From: Alcanivorax sp.
GTDB lineage: Bacteria; Pseudomonadota; Gammaproteobacteria; Pseudomonadales; Alcanivoracaceae
Assembly (NCBI RefSeq): GCF_019431375.1
Contig: NZ_CP080267.1
Span: forward strand, 62,001 to 126,000
Direction of reading: 5' to 3'
Length of the DNA: 64,000 nt
Shown here: positions 55,065 to 63,579 of the stretch, piece by piece
Numbering within the stretch: the first letter of the stretch is position 1
Layout of the letters: every line of letters starts with the position of its first letter
Program-made: the position numbers and the translations under genes
Notes under the pieces: generated by a model
Seen by the model: only the letters and a program-made list of their open reading frames with translations
The model's database searches: none
Told to the model about the DNA's origin: nothing

Positions 55065-55487
55065 ATGGCCAACTCACCACAGCAATGGCTGCAAGCCTTT
55101 ACCGGTGGTTTTATCGCCACGCTATTGTTTCATCAGGGCGTCCTTGCGCTGTTCTGGTTGGCAGGGATGATTCCCGCAGCGCCCTGGAACATGACCCCGG
55201 TACCGCCTCTGGGTATTCCCCAGGTGCTGTCGCTGGCTTTCTGGGGCGGGGTCTGGGGTGTTCCTGTCTGGTGGTTGATCCGTCGTTGGCAGGGTATTCG
55301 ACACTGGCTCGGCGCGCTGATTATCGGCGCCATCGGCCCGACACTGGTGGCCATGCTGCTGGTGTTTCCCCTGAAAGGCCTGGACGTGAACGCCACCAAG
55401 GTGGTCGGAGGCCTGATCGTCAATGGTGCCTGGGGGCTGGGGCTCGCCGCCTGGATGTGGCTCAATCGGGCACGCTGGCAGAGCTGA
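55065..55487 (+). CDS. Small integral membrane protein of unknown function
   Basis: 140 residues from ATG 55065, preceded by CGGAGTGACC. Four helices are visible: GGFIATLLFHQGVLALFWLAG, IPQVLSLAFWGGVWGVPVWWLI, LGALIIGAIGPTLVAMLLVF and LIVNGAWGLGLAAWMWL. No catalytic motif is recognised. A strong terminator follows 4 bp after the stop, so it is transcribed alone. Confidence 0.65.
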   Translation: MANSPQQWLQAFTGGFIATLLFHQGVLALFWLAGMIPAAPWNMTPVPPLGIPQVLSLAFWGGVWGVPVWWLIRRWQGIRHWLGALIIGAIGPTLVAMLLVFPLKGLDVNATKVVGGLIVNGAWGLGLAAWMWLNRARWQS

Positions 55488-55490
55488 ATG

Positions 55491-55515
55491 AAACAGGCGC
55501 CATTGGCGCCTGTTT
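55491..55515 (+). terminator. Rho-independent terminator
   Basis: AACAGGCGCC (55491-55500ff) pairs with GGCGCCTGTT around an ATT loop and runs into TTTT. It ends the small membrane-protein gene. Confidence 0.85.
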
Positions 55516-55623
55516 TCGTTGTGATTGCAGTTGGCCGCAGAGCCAGGGAATGGCACGAACAGCTCTAGTCTTGTGTTGCCATCATGGTAGCGTTGGCCTT
55601 CTTTTTAACGGCGGGAGCCAAGC

Positions 55624-56688
55624 ATGCCCAGTAACACCCATACCGTGATGGTCACCGGCGCCTCCGGCTACATTGCCGGCTGGATCGTCAAATACCTGCT
55701 GGAAGCGGGCCATACCGTGCACGCCACGGTGCGTGATCCCAACAAGGCGAAAAGCGTGGATCACCTAAAGCGCATCGCTGACGCTGCCCCGGGTACCCTG
55801 AAACTGTTCAAGGCAGACCTGCTGGATGCCGAGAGCTTCGACGACCCCATGCAGGGCTGCGACATCCTCATGCACACCGCCTCGCCGTTCGTGCTGGATG
55901 GCTTCACCGATGCCAACGAGGCCCTGGTGCGTCCGGCCGTGGAAGGCACCCGCAATGTGCTCAATGCCGCTAATCGCTGCGACACCCTAAAGCGCGTGGT
56001 GCTCACCAGCAGCGTGGCCTCGGTGTACGGTGACGCCACCGACATGAAAGGCAAAAGCGCCTTCACCGAAGCGGACTGGAACACCACCAGCAGCGTCAAT
56101 CACAACCCCTATCAGTATTCCAAGGTGGCCGCCGAGCGCGAAGCCTGGAAGATCCACGATGGCCAGGTTGGCAGTGCAGAAAGCCGCTGGGATCTGGTGA
56201 CCATCAACCCGGGCATGGTCTACGGTCCGTCCCTGACCAACGCCAGCAACTCTGCCAGCATTGGCACCCTGCTGGACATGGGTCGTGGCAAACTGAAAAC
56301 CGGCGTGCCGGACCTGGAATACGGCATGGTGGACGTGCGCGAGGTGGCCCAGGCCCATCTGCTGGGGGCGTTCAAACCGGAAGCGGAAGGGCGCTACATC
56401 CTGGTCAACCAGTCAGTGTCCATGCTCGACATCGCCGCCATGCTGCGCAAGCAATTCGGCAAGCAGTACCCGTTCCCGATGATGAAGGTGCCCAAGCCGG
56501 TGGTATGGGCTGTCGGCCCGTTCATGGGCCCGGTCACCCGCAAGTTCATCAGCCGTAACGTGGGCTACCCCCTGCGCTTCGACAATAGCCGCAGCAAGGC
56601 GCTGGGCGTGAATTATCGACCGGCGGCGGACACCCTGAAGGATCACTTCGACCAGGTGCTGGAAGACGGGCTGGTCAGGCGGCGCTAA
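55624..56688 (+). CDS. NAD(P)-dependent epimerase/reductase (dihydroflavonol-reductase-like)
   Basis: 354 residues. The extended SDR fold has the cofactor motif VTGASGYIAGWIVKYLLEAG (GxSGYIA, about 11-17), TASPF, and the catalytic pair in NPYQYSKVAAE (YxxxK). LTSSVASVYG supplies the catalytic Ser. The pattern resembles dihydroflavonol-4-reductase-like aldehyde/ketone reductases. Alone on the + strand; convergent with the desaturase gene. Confidence 0.88.
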   Translation: MPSNTHTVMVTGASGYIAGWIVKYLLEAGHTVHATVRDPNKAKSVDHLKRIADAAPGTLKLFKADLLDAESFDDPMQGCDILMHTASPFVLDGFTDANEALVRPAVEGTRNVLNAANRCDTLKRVVLTSSVASVYGDATDMKGKSAFTEADWNTTSSVNHNPYQYSKVAAEREAWKIHDGQVGSAESRWDLVTINPGMVYGPSLTNASNSASIGTLLDMGRGKLKTGVPDLEYGMVDVREVAQAHLLGAFKPEAEGRYILVNQSVSMLDIAAMLRKQFGKQYPFPMMKVPKPVVWAVGPFMGPVTRKFISRNVGYPLRFDNSRSKALGVNYRPAADTLKDHFDQVLEDGLVRRR

Positions 56689-56696
56689 ACGCAGCG

Positions 56697-56920
56697 GCTT
56701 GCGGAAACAACCTTCGCCTTGCGAGCAAGGCTCCAACAACCCCTCGTGGCCGTTGGAGCTTTGCTTGCAAAACGAAGGGCTGGATTCAACTGAACTTCTC
56801 GTGATGCATGCATCATCTCCCACAAAGCCAAAACGTAGGGTGGATTAGCCGAAGGCGTAATCCACCTTTTGAAGCGTTGGAGGGGATGGTGGATTACGCC
56901 TTCGGCTAATCCACCCTACG
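56697..56920. repeat. Two REP-like families in the gap before the desaturase gene
   Basis: The 239-bp gap contains a divergent pair of GTTGGAGC elements (CTTGCGAGCAAGGCTCCAAC near 56716-56740, CGTTGGAGCTTTGCTTGCAA near 56750-56770). It also has an inverted pair of TGGATTAGCCGAAGGCGTAATCC elements (56840-56863 and 56890-56913). The latter can form a strong hairpin between the convergent genes. Confidence 0.8.
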
Positions 56921-56927
56921 GTCTACG

Positions 56928-58127
56928 TCAGGACTGGCTGGCTTGTTCGCGGCGGGGTTCGTAGGGTTCGCCGCCGCCGGGGAAGGCCAGGCGCAGGTTG
57001 TTCAGCCAGGTGGTGCCGAACTGGCGGAACAGGGAGGCGCTGTTGTACGGAATGCCATAGCGATCCGCCAACGCCCGTACCCGTGGCGCCACTTCCTTGT
57101 AGCGGTTGCTGCACATGTCCGGAAACAGGTGATGCTCGATCTGGTGCGACAGGTTGCCGGACAGGATATGGAACAGCTTGCCGCCTTCAATGTTGCAAGA
57201 GCCCAGCATCTGGCGCAGATACCAGCGACCACGGGTTTCCCCTTCCACCTGCTCAAGGGTGAAGTTGTGGGCGCCGGCAGGGAAGTGCCCGCAGAAGATA
57301 ATGGTGAATGCCCAGATGTTACGGATCAGGTTGGCCACCGCATTGGCGCCGGCCACCATGCCGAACACCAGCAGGGGCGAGAAGGGCACATAGAAGGAAA
57401 TCGGGATCGCCACCAGCGCGGCCGCCAGCGGCCAGGCGATGTAATCCTTGGCCACCTGTCGCCATACCTTGTAGCCGATACGCTTTAACAGGGGCGTGAA
57501 ATCCTTCAGCTTGTTCTTGCCTTTCAGGTGGTCATCGATGGCCTGCTCATGAATGGCCACACCTTCCTCGAACAACAACATCAGCAGAATAAAATAAATC
57601 GGCTGCAGCAAAAACGCCGGCTTCCATTTCTGCATGGGCGTTACCCGCATGATGCCGTAGCCCACATCCAGATCCTTCTCCAGTACATTGGTCCAGGTGT
57701 GGTGCACCACATTGTGGGAATGCATCCAGCGGTCCGACGGGCTCATGGTGTCCCATTCCCAGGTGTTGGACTGGATCTCCGGGTCCTTCATCCAGTCCCA
57801 CTGGGCGTGCAGCACGTTATGGGCGATTTCCATGTTTTCCAGAATCTTGGCGATGCCGAGCGCGAACACGCCCAGGCCCATGATGGTGAGTGCCACCGGC
57901 CAGCTTGCCAGCGCGTGCCCCCAGGCAGGAATGAAAAACAGCGACAGGTAAATCACAAAACGGGAGCTCACCGCCATGGTGCGCTGGGTCTTGATCACCT
58001 TGAGGATATAGGCGCGGTCACGGTCGCCGCGGGAGTCAAACACCTCGTTGCGAATGGCTTCCAGCTCGCGGCCGAATTCTTCGATCTGTTCATCGGTCAG
58101 GTCGACCGGGTATTGATGGGTTTTCAT
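56928..58127 (-). CDS. Membrane fatty acid (acyl-CoA) desaturase
   Basis: 399 residues from ATG 58127, preceded by GAGGGAAATAAGA. The three histidine boxes that bind the di-iron centre are HNVLHAQW (HxxxH), HNVVHHTW (HxxHH) and HQIEHHLF (HxxHH), and two pairs of membrane helices are present (for example FVIYLSLFFIPAWGHAL). It inserts a double bond in fatty acyl chains, like DesB/DesA3-type enzymes, and needs electrons from the reductase encoded 11 bp upstream. Confidence 0.9.
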   Translation of the reverse strand: MKTHQYPVDLTDEQIEEFGRELEAIRNEVFDSRGDRDRAYILKVIKTQRTMAVSSRFVIYLSLFFIPAWGHALASWPVALTIMGLGVFALGIAKILENMEIAHNVLHAQWDWMKDPEIQSNTWEWDTMSPSDRWMHSHNVVHHTWTNVLEKDLDVGYGIMRVTPMQKWKPAFLLQPIYFILLMLLFEEGVAIHEQAIDDHLKGKNKLKDFTPLLKRIGYKVWRQVAKDYIAWPLAAALVAIPISFYVPFSPLLVFGMVAGANAVANLIRNIWAFTIIFCGHFPAGAHNFTLEQVEGETRGRWYLRQMLGSCNIEGGKLFHILSGNLSHQIEHHLFPDMCSNRYKEVAPRVRALADRYGIPYNSASLFRQFGTTWLNNLRLAFPGGGEPYEPRREQASQS

Positions 58128-58138
58128 TCTTATTTCCC

Positions 58139-59257
58139 TCACAAATCCAGTTCGCAATCGCCGGCGGCGGCGCAGATGCAGGTCTGCACAATGCTGCCTG
58201 CCTCATTCAGTACCTCGCCGGTGCGCAGGTCTCGCACGCAGCCGGATACCAGGGTGGTGTTGCAGGTGTGGCAGATGCCCATGCGGCAGCCGTGGGGCGG
58301 GTTCATGCCGGCTTCCTCGGCCACTTTCAGCAGTGGGGTTTCGCTGTCGCCGTCGGTTTCCACATCGCTTTGGGCAAAGCGCACCCGGCCACCCACCGCA
58401 TCGGCGGGCACTTCGGTAAAGGGCGCGCGGAATCGCTCCACATGCAGCTGGCGGCTACAACCCGCTTCCTCCATGCATTGCTCGATGGCTTCCAGCAGGG
58501 AAGGGGGGCCGCAGGCGTACACGTCCCGTTCTTTCCAGTCCGGGCAGAGCGCATCCAGCTGGGCCCGGGAAAAGCGGTTACGGCTCGGGTCGTCGCCCTC
58601 ACGGCTATACATCAGGTGCAGGTGATAGCGATCGTTGAAGCGATCCATCGCCTTCAGTTCCTTGCCCAGCACTACATCAAACTCGTGGGGTGCATAGTGG
58701 ATATGGCAGGTATCCGGCAGACGCCCCTGGGCAATCAGGCTGTTGATCATGCTGAACGCGGGAGTAATACCGCTGCCCGCGGTAATGAACAGTGGCTGGA
58801 TCGGTTGCGCGTCCGGCAGGTAGAAATCCCCCTGCGGCAGGCCGATGGGCAGGTAATCGCCCACCTTGATATTGCGCACGATGTGGTGGGAAATGGTGCC
58901 CTTGTCGATGGCCTTCACGGTGATCGTGAAGCAATCGTCCTCCCGCTCCGGCGGCGAGGAAATGGTGTAGGTGCGGGTGTAATGCTTGCCGTTGGCAGGG
59001 ATACCCACCCGCACATGCTGGCCCGCCCGGTGGCCGCGCCAGTTCAAACCGGGGCGCAGGGTCAGGGTGCGGGCATCCTTGGTTTCATCCCACACTTTCA
59101 CCACCCGGGCTTGCAGCTTGTGGGTGGTCCAGAGCGGGTTCACCAGCTCCAGGTAATGGGAGGTGCGCAAGGGCCAGGCAAAATAATCGGTGATGGTACT
59201 CAGGCGAGACCAGATGGACCGTGAATCACCTGGCTCAGGCTGGGCGGGTTGACGCAT
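58139..59257 (-). CDS. Flavin/[2Fe-2S] ferredoxin reductase, partner of the desaturase
   Basis: 372 residues. An FAD domain (HYTRTYTISSPPE, RxYS-like) and an NAD(P) domain (LFITAGSGITPAFSMI and DVYACGPPSLLEAI) precede a C-terminal plant-type [2Fe-2S] domain with Cys ligands in PPHGCRMGICHTC and later QTCICAA. This single-chain layout passes NAD(P)H electrons to a membrane desaturase, as in Mycobacterium Rv3230c and Pseudomonas PA4889. It precedes the desaturase in one operon. Confidence 0.9.
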   Translation of the reverse strand: MRQPAQPEPGDSRSIWSRLSTITDYFAWPLRTSHYLELVNPLWTTHKLQARVVKVWDETKDARTLTLRPGLNWRGHRAGQHVRVGIPANGKHYTRTYTISSPPEREDDCFTITVKAIDKGTISHHIVRNIKVGDYLPIGLPQGDFYLPDAQPIQPLFITAGSGITPAFSMINSLIAQGRLPDTCHIHYAPHEFDVVLGKELKAMDRFNDRYHLHLMYSREGDDPSRNRFSRAQLDALCPDWKERDVYACGPPSLLEAIEQCMEEAGCSRQLHVERFRAPFTEVPADAVGGRVRFAQSDVETDGDSETPLLKVAEEAGMNPPHGCRMGICHTCNTTLVSGCVRDLRTGEVLNEAGSIVQTCICAAAGDCELDL

Positions 59258-59480
59258 AACGCTTCCTCTTTCGTTGTCATTATTCGAGGGCGACGGCTGG
59301 GCGAGTTACTCCTGCCATCTCAATCCGTTGTTGTCACTGTTGTTGTAGCTGTCTGATTTCCGGTTCGGATTTCAGTATCCGCTTGTGCGGGGCGTGGTGA
59401 CCAACCCCTTTTACCGAATCCCTACGCAATACCCATGTAGACACACAATCGGGTACAGCGTGACAAGTGCACACCTGTAT

Positions 59481-59496
59481 GTGAACATGTGTTTAC
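59481..59496. promoter_or_regulatory. DesT/FabR-like operator upstream of the desaturase operon
   Basis: GTGAACATGTGTTTAC is an imperfect 16-bp palindrome (6 of 8 half-site positions match). It has the GTGAAC..GTT(C/T)AC form reported for TetR-type regulators of unsaturated fatty acid synthesis. It lies 224 bp upstream of the reductase start and 159 bp before the divergent helicase gene. Assignment is by pattern, with no regulator gene in the window. Confidence 0.5.
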
Positions 59497-59654
59497 AAGA
59501 CTAAGGGGGGGAAGCGGTGCTTGTCCAGCGCGTTGTCATGCTCTGTGGCGACAGCCTCGAATTCCGGCCTCTGAGACAGAAATCTGAAATCCATCGCGCC
59601 CGGCCCAACAGTTGGTACACTGCACGCCTGATTTCCTGCCACTCGGGCCCTTAC

Positions 59655-61034
59655 GTGACTGATTCCCTGTTTTCCTCCCTGCCACTCAGCGGCGACATGC
59701 TCGCCAACCTGGATACCCTGGGCTACACCGCCATGACGCCGGTGCAGGCGGCCAGCCTGCCGCCCCTGCTGAAAGGCCGGGATGTGATCGCCCAGGCCAG
59801 CACCGGCAGCGGCAAGACCGCCGCCTTCGGCATCGGCCTGTTGCACCCGCTGAACCTGCGCTATTACGGTTGCCAGGCTCTGGTGCTGTGCCCCACGCGG
59901 GAACTGGCCGATCAGGTGGCCGCAGAGATTCGTCGTCTGGCCCGGGGCGCCGGCAACATCAAGGTGCTGACCCTCTGTGGCGGGCAACCCATCGGTCCGC
60001 AGATCGGCTCCCTGGAGCATGGTGCCCAGGTAGTGGTGGGCACACCGGGGCGGATACTCAAGCACCTGAGCAAAGGCACCCTCAGTCTGGACGGGCTCAA
60101 CACCCTGGTGCTGGACGAAGCGGATCGCATGCTCGACATGGGCTTCTTCGACGATATTGCCGAGGTGATTCGCCAGACCCCGTCCCGTCGCCAGACCCTG
60201 CTGTTCTCCGCCACCTATCCCGCCGGCATCAAGCAGCTGGCGGAAACCTTCATGCGCGACCCCGAGCATGTGGAAGTGGCGGCCATGCACGACAACACCC
60301 GCATCGAGCAGCGCTTCTACGAAGTGGAGCCACTGCAACGCTACGAAGCCGTGGCCGACGCCATCGCCTGCTTCCGGCCTACCAGCTGCGTGGTGTTCTG
60401 TGTCACCAAGCAGCAGTGCCAGGATGTGGTCAGCAAGCTGTGCCGGCAGGGGCTCGCCGCCCGGGCACTGAACAGCGACCTGGAACAGCGCGAACGCGAC
60501 GAAGTGCTAACCCTGTTCGCCAACCGCAGTCTGTCAGTACTGGTAGCCACGGACGTGGCCGCACGGGGGCTGGATATCGACAGCCTGGACATGGTGATCA
60601 ACGCGGAACTGTCCCACGACCCGCAGACCCACATTCACCGGGTCGGCCGCACCGGCCGGGCAGGGGAGAAGGGCCTGGCCATCAACCTGGTGACCCCCCG
60701 CGAAAGCCGTCGGGCCATGGCCATCGAAGAACTGCAGGGCGAAACACTCAACTGGCACCCGGTCTCCAGCCTCAAGCCCCGCGCCGGCGACCCCATGCTG
60801 CCGCCCACGGTGACGCTATGCATCGGCGCCGGCCGCAAGGACAAACTGCGCCCCGGCGACATCCTCGGCGCCCTCACCGGTGACGCCGGCATCCCCGGCA
60901 ACCAGGTCGGCAAGATCACCGTCACCGACTACCAGGCCTACGTGGCTATCGAACGCGACAGCGCCGACCTGGCACTACAGCGATTAATGAGCGGCAAGAT
61001 CAAGGGCAAGAACCGGCGGGTGAAAAAGCTGTAG
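59655..61034 (+). CDS. dbpA: ATP-dependent RNA helicase DbpA
   Basis: 459 residues from GTG 59655 (VTDSLFSSLPLSGDML). DEAD-box motifs in order: Q motif GYTAMTPVQAASLP, Walker A ASTGSGKT, PTRELA, DEAD at LVLDEADRMLDMGF, SAT, then ARGLD and HRVGRTGRAG in domain 2. The C-terminal DbpA RNA-binding domain follows (VTLCIGAGRKDKLRPGDILGALTG, then GNQVGKITVTDYQAYVAI), which targets hairpin 92 of 23S rRNA in E. coli. It assists large-subunit ribosome assembly. Confidence 0.93.
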   Translation: MTDSLFSSLPLSGDMLANLDTLGYTAMTPVQAASLPPLLKGRDVIAQASTGSGKTAAFGIGLLHPLNLRYYGCQALVLCPTRELADQVAAEIRRLARGAGNIKVLTLCGGQPIGPQIGSLEHGAQVVVGTPGRILKHLSKGTLSLDGLNTLVLDEADRMLDMGFFDDIAEVIRQTPSRRQTLLFSATYPAGIKQLAETFMRDPEHVEVAAMHDNTRIEQRFYEVEPLQRYEAVADAIACFRPTSCVVFCVTKQQCQDVVSKLCRQGLAARALNSDLEQRERDEVLTLFANRSLSVLVATDVAARGLDIDSLDMVINAELSHDPQTHIHRVGRTGRAGEKGLAINLVTPRESRRAMAIEELQGETLNWHPVSSLKPRAGDPMLPPTVTLCIGAGRKDKLRPGDILGALTGDAGIPGNQVGKITVTDYQAYVAIERDSADLALQRLMSGKIKGKNRRVKKL

Positions 61035-61136
61035 CCCGCCGGCTACACCGCTTTTCGTTGGAGCCATGCTTGCATGGCGAATACCTACCAGTTGGCTAAT
61101 CCCAAAGGGGCTCTGCCGCCTTCGGCGCAAAACAAC

Positions 61137-61181
61137 TTTTGCACAAATGTGCAAAATGTTGTCTCCTATGGGTATATACCC
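61137..61181 (+). promoter_or_regulatory. Palindromic operator region of the toxin-antitoxin module
   Basis: TTTTGCACA-AA-TGTGCAAAA (61137-61156) is a near-perfect inverted repeat, and GGGTATATACCC (61170-61181) is a perfect 12-bp palindrome. Both lie just before the antitoxin gene, where ParD-type antitoxins autorepress. The TGCAC..GTGCA core also appears at 1387-1400. Confidence 0.7.
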
Positions 61182-61201
61182 GATAGCCCCATGGAGCCTG
61201 T

Positions 61202-61453
61202 ATGCGCCTATCCATCGAACTGACACCGGAGCAGCATCAGTTGCTGAAGGTCTCCGCGACCCTGGAAGGCAAGTCGCTCAAGGCCTATGTGCTGGAGCGA
61301 GTGCTCGGCAATGCCAGTGAACAGGAACAGTCCCTGGCAGCATTGGAAACCTTTTTGAAGACCCGGCTACAGTCTGGCCGTGCCGGGTCCCGCGTCAGCA
61401 GCAACGTGGATGAGCTGGTCAATCAGGTACTCAAGGAAGAGGAAGCCCGCTAA
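61202..61453 (+). CDS. ParD-like antitoxin
   Basis: 83 residues. The N-terminal ribbon-helix-helix starts MRLSIELTPEQHQLLKVSATLEGKSLKAYVLERVL, and the C-terminal acidic tail (NVDELVNQVLKEEEAR) should wrap and neutralise the toxin. Immediately upstream of the ParE-like gene with no gap, behind palindromic operators, the usual layout for a type II module. Confidence 0.85.
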   Translation: MRLSIELTPEQHQLLKVSATLEGKSLKAYVLERVLGNASEQEQSLAALETFLKTRLQSGRAGSRVSSNVDELVNQVLKEEEAR

Positions 61454-61759
61454 ATGGATTACGACCTCACGGAAGAGGCCGCCGACGACATCCGCAATAT
61501 TATTCGCTACACGCTCCGCACTTGGGGAAAGGCGCAGGTTGAACGTTATCGCCAGGCTCTCAATGCTTGCCTGGAACGACTGGTGAGCGGGAAGGTGGTT
61601 CCCACACTCGCGCTGGGCTCCTTGCCCGATGTCTACCGGTTTCGCTGCCAACACCACTTCATCTTCTACACGCTGCAAGGTACAGAGCGGCCATTGATTA
61701 TTGCCGTGCTCCACGAGCGCCAGGATTTGCTGGCGCAGCTTTACTGGCGAGATAAGTAG
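61454..61759 (+). CDS. ParE/RelE-superfamily toxin
   Basis: 101 residues starting immediately after the antitoxin stop. The compact fold has the family pattern EEAADDIRNIIRYTLRTWGKAQVERYRQAL, LPDVYRFRCQHHFIFYTL and IIAVLHERQDLLAQL. ParE members poison DNA gyrase, RelE members cut mRNA. The ParD-type partner favours ParE, but this cannot be settled from sequence alone. Confidence 0.85.
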   Translation: MDYDLTEEAADDIRNIIRYTLRTWGKAQVERYRQALNACLERLVSGKVVPTLALGSLPDVYRFRCQHHFIFYTLQGTERPLIIAVLHERQDLLAQLYWRDK

Positions 61760-61928
61760 TGCCTATCTTTTTGTGGGAGCTATGCTTGCATGGCGAATAC
61801 GGCGGTGACGAACGGGCCAATCCTGCCAGTCACCAAAACCGCCCAAGGTAGCCGTCCACGAGGCTCTGCACCTGTCTGGTGCAAAACAGCGCCATCATAG
61901 CGCCCTAAAAAAGAGCAAAAACAGCAGA

Positions 61929-62348
61929 TCACCCCGCCTTCTTGCTCAACTCTGCCAGCTTCTGATCCAGCATGTGCAGGATATGACGGCGACTGATCAC
62001 GCCAAGTACCTTGTTGGCAGCATCCACCACCGGGTAGATCTTGGGCTTGGCGGCCAGCATCTGCTGGGCCAGTCCCAGCACGTCATCGTCCAGCGATACC
62101 GTCAGTACCTCAGGCTGCATCAGGTCTTTTACCGTCGCCACGCGCTGGTTGTGGTACACCACCTGCAGCGCCGCCTGCAGGCATTCACGCTCACTGATCC
62201 AGCCCACCAGAGTGCCGGCATCATCCATCACCGGGCTACCCAGCATCTCCAGCTGGATCAGCTTGCTGGACGCCTCCACCACCGGCATATCCGGGTGGAT
62301 GCTCGCAAAACGGGTGCACATCAGGTCTTTCAGAATCGCAGAATCCAT
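61929..62348 (-). CDS. CBS-domain pair protein
   Basis: 139 residues with two tandem CBS domains: MCTRFASIHPDMPVVEASSKLIQLEMLGSPVMDDAGTLVGWISERE (about 10-56) and LMQPEVLTVSLDDDVLGLAQQMLAAKPKIYPVVDAANKVLGVISRRHI (about 77-125). Such stand-alone pairs form dimers that bind adenosyl ligands and regulate partner proteins. A charged C-terminal helix follows. No partner gene is evident; on the minus strand alone. Confidence 0.88.
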   Translation of the reverse strand: MDSAILKDLMCTRFASIHPDMPVVEASSKLIQLEMLGSPVMDDAGTLVGWISERECLQAALQVVYHNQRVATVKDLMQPEVLTVSLDDDVLGLAQQMLAAKPKIYPVVDAANKVLGVISRRHILHMLDQKLAELSKKAG

Positions 62349-62719
62349 GGTTTCACCTCTTGTTCCGTCAAGTCACAGAAAACGGTCAGGCCGGGAATAA
62401 GCGCCAGCCAGTCACCGTATTACTGCGGGAACCATGCCAACTCGCGAGTTATTGACGATATGAGAGTCGTTCTGCCCCGGCTGATCCCCGCCTGGAACCG
62501 CCTATCCACGGCAGCACCTCACCTGAAGCGGATTCGTTTATTTCCCCGGCAGAGTTGTGTAAATTCGAACTGGATCACAAATAACGCGCTACCAATAACA
62601 ACAGGCCCGCCAGGACGGTGAGGCCGTGAGTTGGGATCAGGGGAAGGGATGCCAGTCAGTTTGCATTTACTATCCGTCCAGTATTGTCCGGCCCGTGAAG
62701 GGGCTGAGGACAGCTGGCC
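62349..62719. other. Gene-free interval
   Basis: No credible gene is seen in these 371 bp between the CBS-domain gene and the divergent DUF2726 gene. There is no strong inverted repeat. Both promoters are expected here. Confidence 0.5.
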
Positions 62720-63523
62720 ATGAGTACGACTACGACGTTCTTCCTCGTTGTTATCGTGGTGTCGCTGGCAGTCCTGGCGCTGCTGAAATCGCCCACTGGG
62801 TCAACTCAGTTCACCTACCGCCGCAAGCCCTATCTGCTCAGTAAAGCCGAACGCTCTTTCTATGGTGTCCTCTCGCAGGCGGTGGCTGGCAAGGCGATGA
62901 TCTTTTCCAAGGTACGGGTGGCGGATGTCATTACCCCGCAAGAGGGGCTCACCCGCTCAAACTGGCAGCGCGCCTTCAACAGAATTTCCGCCAAACATCT
63001 GGATTTCATTCTCTGCGAGCCACAATCCTGCGCGGTGAAATTGGCGATTGAGCTGGATGATGCCAGCCATGACTCTGCCAAACGCCAGGCGCGAGATACC
63101 TTTCTGGATGTCGCCTGCCAATCGGCGGGCCTGCCACTGCTGCGGATACGGGCGGCCAGAGGCTATGTGGTCGCTGATCTTCGCCGTGACATCAACGCCA
63201 TTCTTTTTCCGCCCCAGCAACAAGAGTGCCCTGAAGTCAGGATTGCTGACGATCAGTCCGCCAGAGATTTGGCAGAGACGAGCCAAGCCCAAGGCAATGA
63301 GAAACCGGTTCAGACGCAAGAGGCGATGGCTGCAGTGACAGCGCCAGTGCCGACAGAATCAAAGCAACCTGAAGCGCCGGCCTGTCACCGGTGTGGCAGC
63401 GAGATGGTGTTGCGAAAGGCAAAGTCGGGAAAACTGGCGGGGCAGGAATTCTGGGGGTGTAGTGGGTTCCCGCAGTGCCGGGGTGCGGCAAAGATTCAGG
63501 TTGATGCACGGGGCAAGACCTGA
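62720..63523 (+). CDS. DUF2726 protein with C-terminal topoisomerase-type zinc ribbon
   Basis: 267 residues. An N-terminal membrane helix (FFLVVIVVSLAVLALL) precedes a DUF2726 domain (about 35-160: LLSKAERSFYGVLSQAV, LDFILCEPQSCAVKLAIELDDASH, DVACQSAGLPLLRIRA), which has the look of a restriction-endonuclease-like fold (ELDD and a following K). A linker leads to a four-Cys zinc ribbon (CHRCGSEMVLRKAKSGKLAGQEFWGCSGFPQC) of the type found at topoisomerase I C-termini. A nuclease or DNA-binding role at the membrane is plausible. The next gene begins 56 bp on, same strand. Confidence 0.8.
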   Translation: MSTTTTFFLVVIVVSLAVLALLKSPTGSTQFTYRRKPYLLSKAERSFYGVLSQAVAGKAMIFSKVRVADVITPQEGLTRSNWQRAFNRISAKHLDFILCEPQSCAVKLAIELDDASHDSAKRQARDTFLDVACQSAGLPLLRIRAARGYVVADLRRDINAILFPPQQQECPEVRIADDQSARDLAETSQAQGNEKPVQTQEAMAAVTAPVPTESKQPEAPACHRCGSEMVLRKAKSGKLAGQEFWGCSGFPQCRGAAKIQVDARGKT

Positions 63524-63579
63524 CCCCAGTGCTCGAAACGGCCTTTCTTGAGCCCCCACCGGCAAAAACGAGTACTTCA

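Noticed and set aside
58268..59224. 318-codon plus-strand frame opposite the reductase
   Set aside because: Antisense to a reductase with clear FAD, NAD(P) and [2Fe-2S] motifs.
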